64,000 bases of DNA, taken from Prauserella marina. GTDB taxonomy: Bacteria; Actinomycetota; Actinomycetes; Mycobacteriales; Pseudonocardiaceae. The position numbers and the translations under genes were made by a program. The notes beneath the pieces are model-generated. The model was given only the letters and a program-made list of their open reading frames with translations, did not search any database and was not told the DNA's origin. The first letter of the stretch is position 1. Every line of letters starts with the position of its first letter. This document shows positions 40,838 to 51,101 of this stretch, one piece after another. The stretch spans positions 1,476,501 through 1,540,500 of the forward strand of contig NZ_CP016353.1 in NCBI RefSeq assembly GCF_002240355.1, written 5' to 3'.

Positions 40838-42123
40838 TCCCGCACCGCTTTCGTGAGAGCGCGATCGATGTCCCAGAGGATGTCCTCGACGTCTTCGAGC
40901 CCGACGGAGAGCCGGATGAGGTCGGGACCGACCCCGCCCGCGCGCAGGTGTTCGTCGGAAAGTTGCTGGTGGGTCGTCGAGGCGGGGTGGATGACGAGTG
41001 TCCTCGCGTCACCGACGTTGGCCAGGTGTGACAGCAGTTCGACGGAGTCGACGAACCGTTCGCCCGCCGCCCTTCCGCCCTTGATGCCGAAGGAGAACAC
41101 CGCTCCGGGGCCCTGCGGCAGGTAGCGACCCGCCCTGCCGTGATGTGGATGCCCGGGAAGGCCCGCGTAACTCACCCATGCCACGCGCTTGTCGGCTTCG
41201 AGGAATTCGGCGACCGCCTTGGCGTTGGCCACGTGCTCGGTCATCCGTTGCGGAAGTGTCTCGATGCCTTGCAGCAGCAGGAAAGCCGAGTGCGGGGAGA
41301 GCACGGCGCCGATGTCCCTGAGCTGTTCGGCGCGCAGCCGGGTGCAGAAGGCGTACTCGCCGAAGTTCTCCCAGTATCGAAGCCCGCCGTAGCTGTCGAC
41401 CACCTCGGTCATGCGGGGGAACCTGCCGTTGCCCCAGTCGAAGGTTCCGGAGTCGACGACGATCCCGCCGAGTGTGGTGCCGTGCCCTCCGAGGAACTTG
41501 GTCGCCGAGTGCAGCACGATGTCGGCGCCGTGGTCGATGGGACGGCACAGGTAGGGCGTCGCGAGCGTCGCGTCGACGACGAGCGGCAAGCCGTTGGCGT
41601 GCGCGAGTTCCGCGAGCCCGGTCAGGTCGGCGACGGTGCCGCTCGGGTTGCCGATCACCTCGGTGTAGATCAGGCGGGTCTTGTCGGTGACGGCCGCGGC
41701 GTAGTCGTCGATGTCGTCACCGGAGACGAACGTGGTGTCGACGCCGAACCTGCGCAATGTTCCGTCGAGCTGGGTGACGGAGCCGCCGTAGAGCCCGCTC
41801 GCCGCGACGATGTGCTGTCCCGCCTCGGCGAGTGCCGCGAAGGTCAGGAACTCGGCCGCCATGCCACTGCTCGTCGCGACCCCTCCGATGCCGTTTTCCA
41901 GGCTGGCCATGCGTTCCTCGAACGCGGCGACCGTCGGGTTGCCGATCCTGCTGTAGACGTTGCCGTATTTCTGCAGTGCGAACAGGTTCGCCGCGTCGTC
42001 GGCGTCGGAGAACACGAAACTCGTGCTCTGGTAGATGGGTACCGCCCTCGCGCCGGTCGTCGGATCGGGCGTACCGCCGGCGTGCAGAGCACGGGTGCGG
42101 AATCCCCAGCTTCGCTCGTTCAT
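40834..42123 (-). CDS. metY: O-acetylhomoserine sulfhydrylase
   Basis: PLP enzyme of the Cys/Met metabolism family making homocysteine from O-acetylhomoserine and sulfide. 429 residues. Motifs: [95 protein letters not shown]-lysine site [18 protein letters not shown], and [23 protein letters not shown] 42123 chosen over an upstream in-frame start. Third gene of the rlmA-fhuF-metY-CoA-binding operon. The genes around it do not otherwise suggest sulfur metabolism, and no S-box-like structure fits the 27-base gap upstream. Confidence 0.94.
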   Translation of the reverse strand: MNERSWGFRTRALHAGGTPDPTTGARAVPIYQSTSFVFSDADDAANLFALQKYGNVYSRIGNPTVAAFEERMASLENGIGGVATSSGMAAEFLTFAALAEAGQHIVAASGLYGGSVTQLDGTLRRFGVDTTFVSGDDIDDYAAAVTDKTRLIYTEVIGNPSGTVADLTGLAELAHANGLPLVVDATLATPYLCRPIDHGADIVLHSATKFLGGHGTTLGGIVVDSGTFDWGNGRFPRMTEVVDSYGGLRYWENFGEYAFCTRLRAEQLRDIGAVLSPHSAFLLLQGIETLPQRMTEHVANAKAVAEFLEADKRVAWVSYAGLPGHPHHGRAGRYLPQGPGAVFSFGIKGGRAAGERFVDSVELLSHLANVGDARTLVIHPASTTHQQLSDEHLRAGGVGPDLIRLSVGLEDVEDILWDIDRALTKAVRE

Positions 42124-42150
42124 TACCCACCACACTAGGTGACGAAGTGC

Positions 42151-42798
42151 TCACCCGAGAAGGGCGCGAAGACGGCGCTGCCGCTCGGCAGGGGTCTGCC
42201 GGGGGCAGCTCGTGCACTTCTCGGAACCGGCGTGGTAGATCAGGCAGCACGAGGCTCGCCGCACGACGGGCCGGTCGGCGTTGCCGCCTGCCATGGTGAA
42301 GCGGGGCAGAGGGACGCCGTGCCCGATCGCCTCGGCCAGCGGCGCCGCGAGTTCCATCGCGGACTCGGTGCTTCCCAGCGCCGATCCCGCCCACAGCAGG
42401 CGGTTGGCGACGGAGTCGAGCGCGATGGCCCACAGCGACCTCGGCGTCGCGCCGCACACCGAGGCTGCCGCGGTGACGGCGGGCTCCAGCGCCTCACCGA
42501 GCGCCGTTCCGAGCGCGCTCAGCCCGGAGTCACCGAGCGTGCGTGTCGCGCGCGCGTCGAGGTACCGGCCGTCGGGGTGCATCGTGAGCAGAACGGACTC
42601 CAGCGAGGGATCGAGAACGATTCCGCTGTGCAGGAACGGTTCCAGCGCCGGTGCGACGAGCACCGAGGAGGCCGAGTACCAGCGGATCGTGCCGAGCACC
42701 TTTGGCTCGGCCCTGCCGTAGAGGTTCGCGGCGCGGCCGAGATCGGCGCGCAGCCACGTCTCGTCGGCCAGCACGGTCGCGGGAACCTCGGTGCTCAT
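42151..42798 (-). CDS. FhuF-like (2Fe-2S) protein
   Basis: A 215-residue protein with the C-terminal FhuF cluster signature RRASCCLIYHAGSEKCTSC (two adjacent Cys, nine residues, CxxC), which binds a 2Fe-2S centre. The N-terminal part (YGRAEPKVLGTIRWYSASSV) matches ferric-siderophore reductase-like proteins. FhuF reduces Fe(III)-siderophores in the cytosol; the substrate is unknown here. Its start overlaps the rlmA-like stop by four bases. No siderophore transporter is nearby. Confidence 0.85.
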   Translation of the reverse strand: MSTEVPATVLADETWLRADLGRAANLYGRAEPKVLGTIRWYSASSVLVAPALEPFLHSGIVLDPSLESVLLTMHPDGRYLDARATRTLGDSGLSALGTALGEALEPAVTAAASVCGATPRSLWAIALDSVANRLLWAGSALGSTESAMELAAPLAEAIGHGVPLPRFTMAGGNADRPVVRRASCCLIYHAGSEKCTSCPRQTPAERQRRLRALLG

Positions 42799-43667
42799 GG
42801 CGACCTCCGGTAGGCGGAGACATGGAAGCTGGTGGTGACGGTGAGCGTGCCGGTCATCGAGGCGGTGAGTTCGGCCAGCCGCTCGCCGAGTCCGTCCCTG
42901 TGCAGGTGGTGCGCGTTGGGGCCCATCGTGACGACGTGCCTGACCTGCTCGGCGGTGAGTTCGGCCGCGTGGGTGGTTTCCCGCCTGCTCACGAGTTCGA
43001 AGTGCGAGCCGAGCGTGGCTCCGAGGCGTTTCTCCTTGCCGGACTCGGCGTCGAGCAGGCCGAGCGTGCTCGCGAGTTCACCGAGGTGGCCGCTCGCGGG
43101 TCCCGCGACGAGCAGGACACCGTCGGGGCACAGCACGCGATGGAACTCGGCCGCGTTGCGGGGAGCGAACACGTTGAGCACGACGTCGGCGGTGGCATCG
43201 GCCACCGGCCACGGTTCCCACAGGTTCCAGCCGATCGCGCCGGCGCGGGGGTGTGCCTTGGCGGCCTTGCGCAATGCCGCCGCCGACACGTCGAGCGCGA
43301 GCCCCGTGGCTGCGGCGAACCGGTCGAGTACGCGGGCGAGGTAGTACCCGGTGCCCGCGCCCGCGTCGACGACGAGGTCCGGTTCGCCGGGAACCGAGTC
43401 GGCGAGCAGCCCCGCGAGCGGGGCGTAGAAACCGCTGCCGAGAAAGGCGGTGCGGGCCGCGACCATCTCGGTGGTGTCGGCGGTACCGGCTGCGACCTTG
43501 GCGTGCAGCAGGTTGACGTAGCCCTGTTTCGCGGCGTCGAACGAGTGCCCTCGCCCGCAGCGAAGACCATTGCCTGGTGCTTCGAACGGCGCGTGGCAGA
43601 CCGAGCAGCGCAGTGCGCGGGCCACGGCGGCGGGCAGCCTGGGGGCGGTCGTTCCTCGCGAGCTCAC
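42795..43667 (-). CDS. 23S rRNA guanine-N1 methyltransferase-like (RlmA family)
   Basis: A 290-residue SAM methyltransferase with an N-terminal zinc finger, LRCSVCHAPFEAPGNGLRCG followed by RGHSFDAAKQGYVNLL, typical of RlmA/TlrB, which methylate G745/G748 of 23S rRNA. SAM motif I is LVVDAGAGTGYYLARVL, and VVLNVFAPRNAAEFHRVL follows. The GTG at 43667 is chosen because the family begins just before the zinc finger; an in-frame ATG at 43739 would run into the amt regulatory region. First gene of its operon, divergent from amt. Whether it confers macrolide tolerance cannot be said. Confidence 0.85.
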   Translation of the reverse strand: MSSRGTTAPRLPAAVARALRCSVCHAPFEAPGNGLRCGRGHSFDAAKQGYVNLLHAKVAAGTADTTEMVAARTAFLGSGFYAPLAGLLADSVPGEPDLVVDAGAGTGYYLARVLDRFAAATGLALDVSAAALRKAAKAHPRAGAIGWNLWEPWPVADATADVVLNVFAPRNAAEFHRVLCPDGVLLVAGPASGHLGELASTLGLLDAESGKEKRLGATLGSHFELVSRRETTHAAELTAEQVRHVVTMGPNAHHLHRDGLGERLAELTASMTGTLTVTTSFHVSAYRRSP

Positions 43668-43721
43668 GGACCATATTCGACCACGACGTTTCCTGACCGG
43701 ACGAATCGGCACGGTTGTCAC

Positions 43722-43769
43722 GAAACGTATCCGTAACATCCCATTCGGTTTGGTTCACAACTTCGAAAC
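43722..43769 (+). promoter_or_regulatory. GlnR-type boxes upstream of amt
   Basis: GAAAC, six bases, GTAAC (43722-43737) and TTCAC, six bases, GAAAC (43754-43769) match the actinobacterial GlnR pattern GTNAC-n6-GAAAC-n6-GTNAC, with one base off in the second. They lie 115-130 bases and 83-98 bases before the amt start. amtB-glnK-glnD is a known GlnR target in Streptomyces. Confidence 0.65.
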
Positions 43770-43851
43770 GCGCGAAACCATTCAGCGCAACACGCTTTTC
43801 CGATGCTGTGCCGCAATCGCGAATATGCACGGCTCTCGAAGGAGGACAAGC

Positions 43852-45479
<1,628 letters not shown>

Positions 45480-45485
45480 GCAGCC

Positions 45486-47804
45486 GTGGCGGTAGCGGGA
45501 CTCGCCGAGGCGGCGGGCAAGCTGCTCGACGGCCGCAACGGACGGAGGGGAAGGGCCGGTGCCGCCGCGCTGCGGTCGGCGCTGGTCGACCTCTATGAGT
45601 TCTGGCTCGGCAAGGCCGCCGCGGCGGCCGGTGTCGGCACCGCTCGTTCCGGTGTCGCGCTGGTCGCCGTCGGCGGCCTCGGCCGCCGTGAACTCGTCCC
45701 GTTCTCCGACCTCGACCTCGTGCTGGTGCACAACGGAGCGCCCGGCGTCGGCCGGATCGCGGACGCGCTGTGGTACCCGCTGTGGGACGAGAAGGTGGGG
45801 CTGGATCACGCGGTGCGCACACCCGGCGAGGCGCTCAAGGTCGCCGAGGACGACGTGCGGACCGCCATCGGGCTGCTCGACGCGCGGCACATCGCGGGCG
45901 ACGCGGAGCTGACCGCGCGGCTCGCGGGTGCGGCCCGCGACCAGTGGCGGCGCACCGTGCGCGCCAGGATGCCGGAGATCGCCGAGGCGGCAAGGCAACG
46001 CTGGCGGCGCACTGGTGAACTGGCCCAGTCGGCCGAACCCGACCTCAAACACGGCAGGGGAGGGCTTCGCGACCTCGGTCTGCTGGATGCCTTCGCGACG
46101 GCCCAGCTCATCGACCGGCCGGGTGAGGAACTGCGAGCGGCAAGGGAGCTGCTGCTCGACGTGCGCACGGAGTTGCGAAGGGAATCGCGGCGCGAACGGG
46201 ACGTGCTCGGCGCCGCGGAGGCGGACCCGGTGGCGGCCGAATTGGAACTCGGCGACCGGTTCGCGCTCGCCCGCAGGCTGTCCGGAGCGGGAAGGGCCGT
46301 CGCCTACGCGGTGGATGTCGCGTTGCGGACCGCCGAAGCGCCGCGTGGCCGGTTCGGCCGAAGACCCGGCAGGGTCCCGCTCGACGACGGGGTCGTGCTG
46401 CATGGCGAGGAGGTCGCGCTGGCCAGAGACGCCAGGCCCGCGAAGGATCCGGCGTTGCTGCTGCGGGTCGCCGCCGCCTCGGCACGCGCGACCAAGCCCA
46501 TCGCGCACGGCACCCTGCGCACGCTCGCCGATTCGGCGCCGGAGCCAAGATCGCCGTGGCCTGAGCCGGCCCGCGCCGCGCTGACCGCGTTGCTCGGCGC
46601 GGGCGAAGGGCTCGTCGACGCCGTCGAGGCGCTCGACCGCACCGGTTTGTGGGCGCGGTTGTTCCCCGAGTGGGGAGCCGTGCGCGATCTGCCGCCGAGG
46701 GAACCGGTGCACGCGTGGACCGTCGACAGGCACCTCGTGCGGACGTGCGTCGAGGCGGCGAGGCTCAGCGCCGACGTCGCGAGGCCGGACCTGCTGCTGC
46801 TGGGGGCGCTGCTGCACGACATCGGAAAGGGAAGGGACACCGACCATTCCGAGTTCGGAGCCAGAATCGCGGTACAGGTGGCCACCCGTGTCGGTCTGTC
46901 CACTGTGGATAGGGCGATCGTCGAGGGAATGGTGCGGCACCACCTGCTGCTTCCGGACACGGCCACGCGAAGGGACATCGGCGAGCGGGAGACCGTGGAA
47001 CGGGTCGTCACGACGCTCGGCGGCGAACCGCTGCTGCTTGAGCTGCTGCACGCGCTGGCGAAGGCCGACGCGCTCGCGACGGGTCGCGGGGTGTGGACCG
47101 AGTGGAAGGCCAAGCTCGTCGCCGAACTGGTCGGCAGGTGCGGGGAAACCATGCGGGGCAAGCCGTTCACCGAACCGGAGCCGGTCGATCACCGGCAGCG
47201 GGAACTCGTGGCCCGCGCGGTGCGCTCCTCGCGCGGCCAGGCGCTGGTGACCGCGACAGGGAACCTCGCGACCGTGGTGTTCGCCGTCCCCTCCGGAACG
47301 CACCTGCTCGCACCGGCGGCCGGGGTGCTCGCGCTCAACTCGCTCGACGTGCACACGGCGGTGCTGCGCGGCCACGACGGCGGAAGGTCGGGCGTTTTCA
47401 CCGCCTCACCGAGGTTCGGTTCGCTGCCCGACCCGGCGCTGCTGCGAGAACAGTTCGCCAGAGCCGTGGCCGGCGGGCTCGCGCTCGCCGCGCGGCTGGC
47501 CGAGAAGGAACAGACCTACCTCGCGCCCGTGACGCCTCCTTTTCCGCCGAGGGTGCTCTGGTTCGACGACGAGACGCGCGGCCGGGACACCGTCGTGCTC
47601 GAACTGCGGGCACTGGACCGCATCGGCCTGCTGTACCGCGTGGCTGGAGCTTTGCGCGAGTGTGAGGCGCGGGTGCGCTGGGCGAAGGTCGCCACGCTCG
47701 GCGGTTCCGTCGTCGACTCCTTCGCCGTGTCACCGGAAAAGGGGGCCGTCGACGAAGGTTGGCGGCAGCGGGTCGAGAAAACGGTGCTGCGGGCGGCTTC
47801 CTGA
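45486..47804 (+). CDS. glnD: PII nucleotidyltransferase/removing enzyme GlnD
   Basis: Bifunctional enzyme modifying and demodifying PII (adenylylation in actinobacteria). 772 residues: an N-terminal nucleotidyltransferase domain with GVALVAVGGLGRRELVPFSD then LDLVLVHNG, a helical GlnD domain, HD hydrolase motif LLLLGALLHDIGKGRDTDH (residues ~430-455), and at the C-terminus an ACT domain (TVVLELRALDRIGLLYRVAG) for glutamine sensing. GTG start six bases after glnK. Third gene of the operon. Confidence 0.95.
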   Translation: MAVAGLAEAAGKLLDGRNGRRGRAGAAALRSALVDLYEFWLGKAAAAAGVGTARSGVALVAVGGLGRRELVPFSDLDLVLVHNGAPGVGRIADALWYPLWDEKVGLDHAVRTPGEALKVAEDDVRTAIGLLDARHIAGDAELTARLAGAARDQWRRTVRARMPEIAEAARQRWRRTGELAQSAEPDLKHGRGGLRDLGLLDAFATAQLIDRPGEELRAARELLLDVRTELRRESRRERDVLGAAEADPVAAELELGDRFALARRLSGAGRAVAYAVDVALRTAEAPRGRFGRRPGRVPLDDGVVLHGEEVALARDARPAKDPALLLRVAAASARATKPIAHGTLRTLADSAPEPRSPWPEPARAALTALLGAGEGLVDAVEALDRTGLWARLFPEWGAVRDLPPREPVHAWTVDRHLVRTCVEAARLSADVARPDLLLLGALLHDIGKGRDTDHSEFGARIAVQVATRVGLSTVDRAIVEGMVRHHLLLPDTATRRDIGERETVERVVTTLGGEPLLLELLHALAKADALATGRGVWTEWKAKLVAELVGRCGETMRGKPFTEPEPVDHRQRELVARAVRSSRGQALVTATGNLATVVFAVPSGTHLLAPAAGVLALNSLDVHTAVLRGHDGGRSGVFTASPRFGSLPDPALLREQFARAVAGGLALAARLAEKEQTYLAPVTPPFPPRVLWFDDETRGRDTVVLELRALDRIGLLYRVAGALRECEARVRWAKVATLGGSVVDSFAVSPEKGAVDEGWRQRVEKTVLRAAS

Positions 47805-47852
47805 GCACCGCCGGGGTGTCGCGGCGGGACTGAGGGCGGCGGGGATGGCACG

Positions 47853-48221
47853 ATGTCGGCCATGACGGAGCTGGAACCCGCTGTCCTGCCGGTCACGGTG
47901 ACGGCTTCGCATTTGCGGGCCTGCGCGGAAGAACTGGCGAACGCGCGCAACGTCGACGCCGCCGATCTCGGCGCGCTGCTCGACGCCGTCGTGGCCACGG
48001 CGAAGGGACTCACCGGCACGCTTTCCGGTCTCGCCGACAAGGTGGGGCAGGGCTTCGAACACGGCGCGCTCAGCGCGGCCCCCTCCGCCGAGACCACCGC
48101 GCTCGTCGACGTACTCCGAGCGGCTTCCACCGCGTTCGGCTGTTCGGCCGACGCGCTCGCCGAAGCGGGTCCACTGGCGCGTTCCGTTGTAGAAAGCGCA
48201 GGTCCGGACACCCGTTTGTAG
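47853..48221 (+). CDS. Small helical protein of unknown function
   Basis: A 122-residue protein, Ala-rich and probably all-helical (SHLRACAEELANARNVDAAD, LLDAVVATAKGLTGTLSGLA). The pattern of small hydrophobics and Ser/Thr resembles WXG100/EspC-like helical-hairpin proteins, but no WxG motif is visible. It may simply be an uncharacterised actinobacterial protein. Two starts are in frame (47853 and 47862); GGGG upstream favours the first. It lies alone between glnD and ku, 48 bases after glnD. Confidence 0.6.
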   Translation: MSAMTELEPAVLPVTVTASHLRACAEELANARNVDAADLGALLDAVVATAKGLTGTLSGLADKVGQGFEHGALSAAPSAETTALVDVLRAASTAFGCSADALAEAGPLARSVVESAGPDTRL

Positions 48222-48259
48222 CTACCTGCCCACCGGATGGCTGACTAGTCTTTCCGGTT

Positions 48260-49174
48260 ATGCGCACCGTGTGGAAAGGCACCATCGGTTTCGGCAGTTT
48301 CGCCATACCGGTCAAGGCGTACAGCGCGACCGGCGAATACAGCAGCGGCCTCACGCAAGTGCACGCCGTCGACGGTGGGCGCATCAGGTACAAGCGGGTG
48401 TGCGAGGTCGACGACGCCGAGGTGCCGCAAGAGGAAATCGCCAAGGGCTACACCACGGCGGGCGGTGAGGTCGTCGTACTGTCCGAGGCCGACCTCGCCG
48501 AACTGGCCGACGTCGCGCTGCCGACCGCGCATTCCATACAGATACTGGGCTTCGTGGATCCCGGCGACATCGATCCCTTGTATTTCGTCAAAAGCTATTA
48601 CCTCGAACCCGAGGTTCCCGCGACCAAGCCCTACGTACTGCTCGGTGAGGCGTTGCAGCAGGCGGGCAGGGTCGCGGTCGTGCGGGTCACCATCAGGCAG
48701 CGGGAAACGCTCGGCGCGCTCAGCGTGCGCGGCAAGGTGGTCATGCTCGACACGATGCATTGGCCGGGCGAGATCCGTACCCCCGACTTTCCTTTCCTGC
48801 ACGAGGACGTCGACCTGCGCGTGACGGAGGTCAAGGCAGCCGCGAACATGATCGAGAATCTGTCCCTCGGCTTCGATCCGGCCGACTACCCCGACACCTA
48901 CTCCGACGCGCTCGCCGAGCTGATCGAGGCGAGGATCGAGGGCCGTGAGGTGCTGACGCCGAGCGCCACCGTGCAGGAGGAGGGCGTCGCCGAGTTGCTG
49001 CGCGCGTTGCAGGAGAGCACTCAGGACAGGGCGGACACCGATCAGGCGGGGGCCGAGGGCGCGGCTGAGCCGGCCGGGCGGGCCGGTGAGGCGGCTCGGC
49101 GGGCGGAAACCGCCGCCGAACAGGCGCGGCGCGCCGCCGAGCAGGCCAGGTCCGCGCCGAGGACCAATCGTTGA
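48260..49174 (+). CDS. ku: Non-homologous end-joining protein Ku
   Basis: DNA double-strand-break-binding protein that bridges ends for ligase LigD. 304 residues: MRTVWKGTIGFGSFAIPVKA opens the Ku core, then RIRYKRVCEVDDAEVPQEEI, YYLEPEVPATKPYVLLGEAL, RVTIRQRETLGALSVRGKV, and a C-terminal region ALAELIEARIEGREV followed by an Ala/Arg-rich helix (AAEQARRAAEQARSA). The usual partner LigD is not nearby. Function rests on the well-conserved Ku core; the Ala/Arg tail differs from the Lys-rich tails of many Ku proteins. Confidence 0.95.
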   Translation: MRTVWKGTIGFGSFAIPVKAYSATGEYSSGLTQVHAVDGGRIRYKRVCEVDDAEVPQEEIAKGYTTAGGEVVVLSEADLAELADVALPTAHSIQILGFVDPGDIDPLYFVKSYYLEPEVPATKPYVLLGEALQQAGRVAVVRVTIRQRETLGALSVRGKVVMLDTMHWPGEIRTPDFPFLHEDVDLRVTEVKAAANMIENLSLGFDPADYPDTYSDALAELIEARIEGREVLTPSATVQEEGVAELLRALQESTQDRADTDQAGAEGAAEPAGRAGEAARRAETAAEQARRAAEQARSAPRTNR

Positions 49175-49208
49175 TCCCGTGAGAAGCACGGCGTGAGCGC
49201 CGGTCGTG

Positions 49209-49220
49209 GGTAGATCTACC
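49209..49220. promoter_or_regulatory. Perfect 12-bp palindrome GGTAGATCTACC
   Basis: GGTAGATCTACC is self-complementary and lies 35 bases after the ku stop. It may be a regulator site or chance; no nearby regulator gene explains it. Confidence 0.4.
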
Positions 49221-49248
49221 TAGCGCGGTTCCGGTGTCTTCACGCTGC

Positions 49249-49278
49249 CCCGGCCTGCCCCCGGACCGGCAGGCTGGG
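49249..49278 (+). terminator. Strong hairpin after ku
   Basis: CCCGGCCTGCC (49249-49259) pairs with GGCAGGCTGGG (49268-49278), eleven base pairs with one G-U and an eight-base loop, about 75 bases past the ku stop. There is no T-tract, as usual for actinobacterial candidates. Confidence 0.5.
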
Positions 49279-49547
49279 AGTCGCCTCGGTGAGAGGTCCT
49301 TCTCGGCGGTGTCAGCGGTATCGGCACCGTCGGCAGCGGTCGCCTGGTACTGGGGGTCTGGCGAACGCTGCCGGGCCGATGGGGCCCACCGGGGACCCAC
49401 CGTCCGGCCGGGGCAGGGGAGTTGACCCGGTCGGACGGCCCGGTGGGATCGGGCCGGTCGATTCGGCGGCGACCGCCGGTCAGTACCCTGGGGTGTTGTC
49501 GGCCAGCGCGCCGGCTGAGTAACCGCGACCCGCTGGAGCGTGCTTCC

Positions 49548-51098
49548 GTGTTCGACACCCTCTCCGACCGGCTGACGTCGGTTCTGCAGAACCTCCGAGG
49601 CAAGGGAAAGCTCTCCGACGCCGACATCGACGCCACCGCGCGCGAGATCCGCATCGCCCTGCTTGAGGCCGACGTCGCCCTTCCTGTTGTGCGCGAGTTC
49701 ATCAGCCACATCAAGGAACGGGCCAAGGGCGAAGAGGTTTCGCAGGCCCTCAACCCGGCCCAGCAGGTCATCAAGATCGTCAACGAGGAGCTCGTCGCGA
49801 TCCTCGGCGGCGAGACCCGCAGGCTCAACCTCGCCAAGAACCCGCCGACCGTGATCATGCTCGCCGGTCTCCAGGGTTCGGGTAAGACGACGCTGGCTGG
49901 CAAGCTCGCGACGTGGCTCAAGAAGCAGGGGCACGCGCCGCTGCTCGTCGCGTGTGACCTCCAGCGGCCCAACGCCGTCACCCAGCTCCAGGTGGTCGGT
50001 GAGCGTGCGGGTGTCGCGACCTTCGCTCCCGAGCCCGGCAACGGTGTCGGCGACCCCGTCGACGTCGCCAAGCGCAGCATCGAAGAGGCCAAGCACGCGC
50101 AGCACGACGTGGTCGTCGTCGACACGGCGGGCAGGCTCGGTGTCGACGAGGAACTGATGCGGCAGGCAGCCGACATCCGCGACGCCGTCGAGCCGGACGA
50201 GACGCTGTTCGTGGTCGACGCCATGATCGGCCAGGACGCGGTGACGACGGCCGAGGCGTTCCGCGACGGTGTCGGCTTCACCGGCGTCGTGCTGACCAAG
50301 CTCGACGGCGACGCGCGTGGTGGCGCGGCGCTGTCGGTGCGGCAGGTGACGGGCGAGCCGATCCTGTTCGCCTCGAACGGGGAGAAGCTGGAGGACTTCG
50401 ACGTCTTCCACCCCGACCGGATGGCCAGCCGCATCCTCGGCATGGGCGACATGCTCACCCTCATCGAGCAGGCCGAGCAGGCTTTCGATCAGGAGAAGGC
50501 CGAGCAGGCCGCCGCGAAGCTCGGTACCGGCGACCTGACCCTTGAGGACTTCCTTGAGCAGATGCTCGCCGTCCGCAAGATGGGGCCCATCGGCAACCTG
50601 CTCGGCATGCTGCCCGGTGCCGGTCAGATGAAGGACCAGCTCTCCCAGGTCGACGACAAGCAGCTCGACCGGCTACAGGCCATCATCAGGGGAATGACGC
50701 CCGACGAGCGGGCCAACCCCAAGTTGATCAACGCTTCGCGCAGGCAGCGCATCGCCCGCGGCTCCGGGGTCGCCGTCCGCGAGGTGAACGACCTCGTCAA
50801 CCGGTTCTACGACGCCAGGAAGATGATGCAGCAGATGGCGGGCCGGTTCGGCTTCGGAGGCGGCAGCGCCACGAAGAAGCAGAACGTCCGCAAGGGCAAG
50901 AAGGGCAAGAAGGGCAAGGGCCGCAACGCGAACCAGCAGAAGGCGCGCGGCGGCTTCCCCGGCGGTCTTCCCGGCGGCTTCCCGCCCGCCGCGGGCGGCG
51001 GCGGTATGCCCGACCTTTCCCAGCTCGGCGGTGGCCTGAACGACCTTCCGCCCGGGTTCGATCCCTCGAAACTGAAGTTGCCGAAGAAGGGCAAGTGA
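49548..51098 (+). CDS. ffh: Signal recognition particle protein Ffh
   Basis: SRP54 GTPase that binds nascent signal sequences and 4.5S RNA. 516 residues from GTG. N domain (SVLQNLRGKGKLSDADIDAT), G domain LAGLQGSGKTTLAGKLATWL, ACDLQRPNAVTQLQVVGERA, DTAGRLGVDEELMRQAADIR and LTKLDGDARGGAALSVRQV, M domain DFLEQMLAVRKMGPIGNLLG with the SRP-RNA-binding helix NASRRQRIARGSGVAVREVN, then a Lys-rich and Gly/Pro-rich tail common in actinobacteria. Its receptor FtsY is encoded at 8.0-9.4 kb. The SRP RNA gene is not recognised in the window. Confidence 0.97.
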   Translation: MFDTLSDRLTSVLQNLRGKGKLSDADIDATAREIRIALLEADVALPVVREFISHIKERAKGEEVSQALNPAQQVIKIVNEELVAILGGETRRLNLAKNPPTVIMLAGLQGSGKTTLAGKLATWLKKQGHAPLLVACDLQRPNAVTQLQVVGERAGVATFAPEPGNGVGDPVDVAKRSIEEAKHAQHDVVVVDTAGRLGVDEELMRQAADIRDAVEPDETLFVVDAMIGQDAVTTAEAFRDGVGFTGVVLTKLDGDARGGAALSVRQVTGEPILFASNGEKLEDFDVFHPDRMASRILGMGDMLTLIEQAEQAFDQEKAEQAAAKLGTGDLTLEDFLEQMLAVRKMGPIGNLLGMLPGAGQMKDQLSQVDDKQLDRLQAIIRGMTPDERANPKLINASRRQRIARGSGVAVREVNDLVNRFYDARKMMQQMAGRFGFGGGSATKKQNVRKGKKGKKGKGRNANQQKARGGFPGGLPGGFPPAAGGGGMPDLSQLGGGLNDLPPGFDPSKLKLPKKGK

Positions 51099-51101
51099 GG
51101 G

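Larger units (their letters stand above)
49175..49547. other. 373-bp non-coding region between ku and ffh
   Basis: No gene seen. It contains a 12-base perfect palindrome (49209-49220), a strong hairpin (49249-49278) and a -10-like TACCCT at 49484-49489 about 60 bases before ffh. The frame upstream of the ffh GTG is open but shows no homology. Confidence 0.75.

Noticed and set aside
42124-42150. SAM riboswitch before metY
   Set aside because: Only 27 bases separate fhuF and metY, too short for an S-box; no conserved core seen upstream of the operon.
43668-43739. Upstream ATG of the rlmA-like gene
   Set aside because: The extra 24 residues do not resemble the family, which starts just before the zinc finger, and would overlap the GlnR-type boxes of amt.
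49422-49547. 42-residue N-terminal extension of Ffh
   Set aside because: Extension lacks SRP54 N-domain homology; the protein begins properly at FDTLSDRLTSVLQNL following the GTG at 49548.
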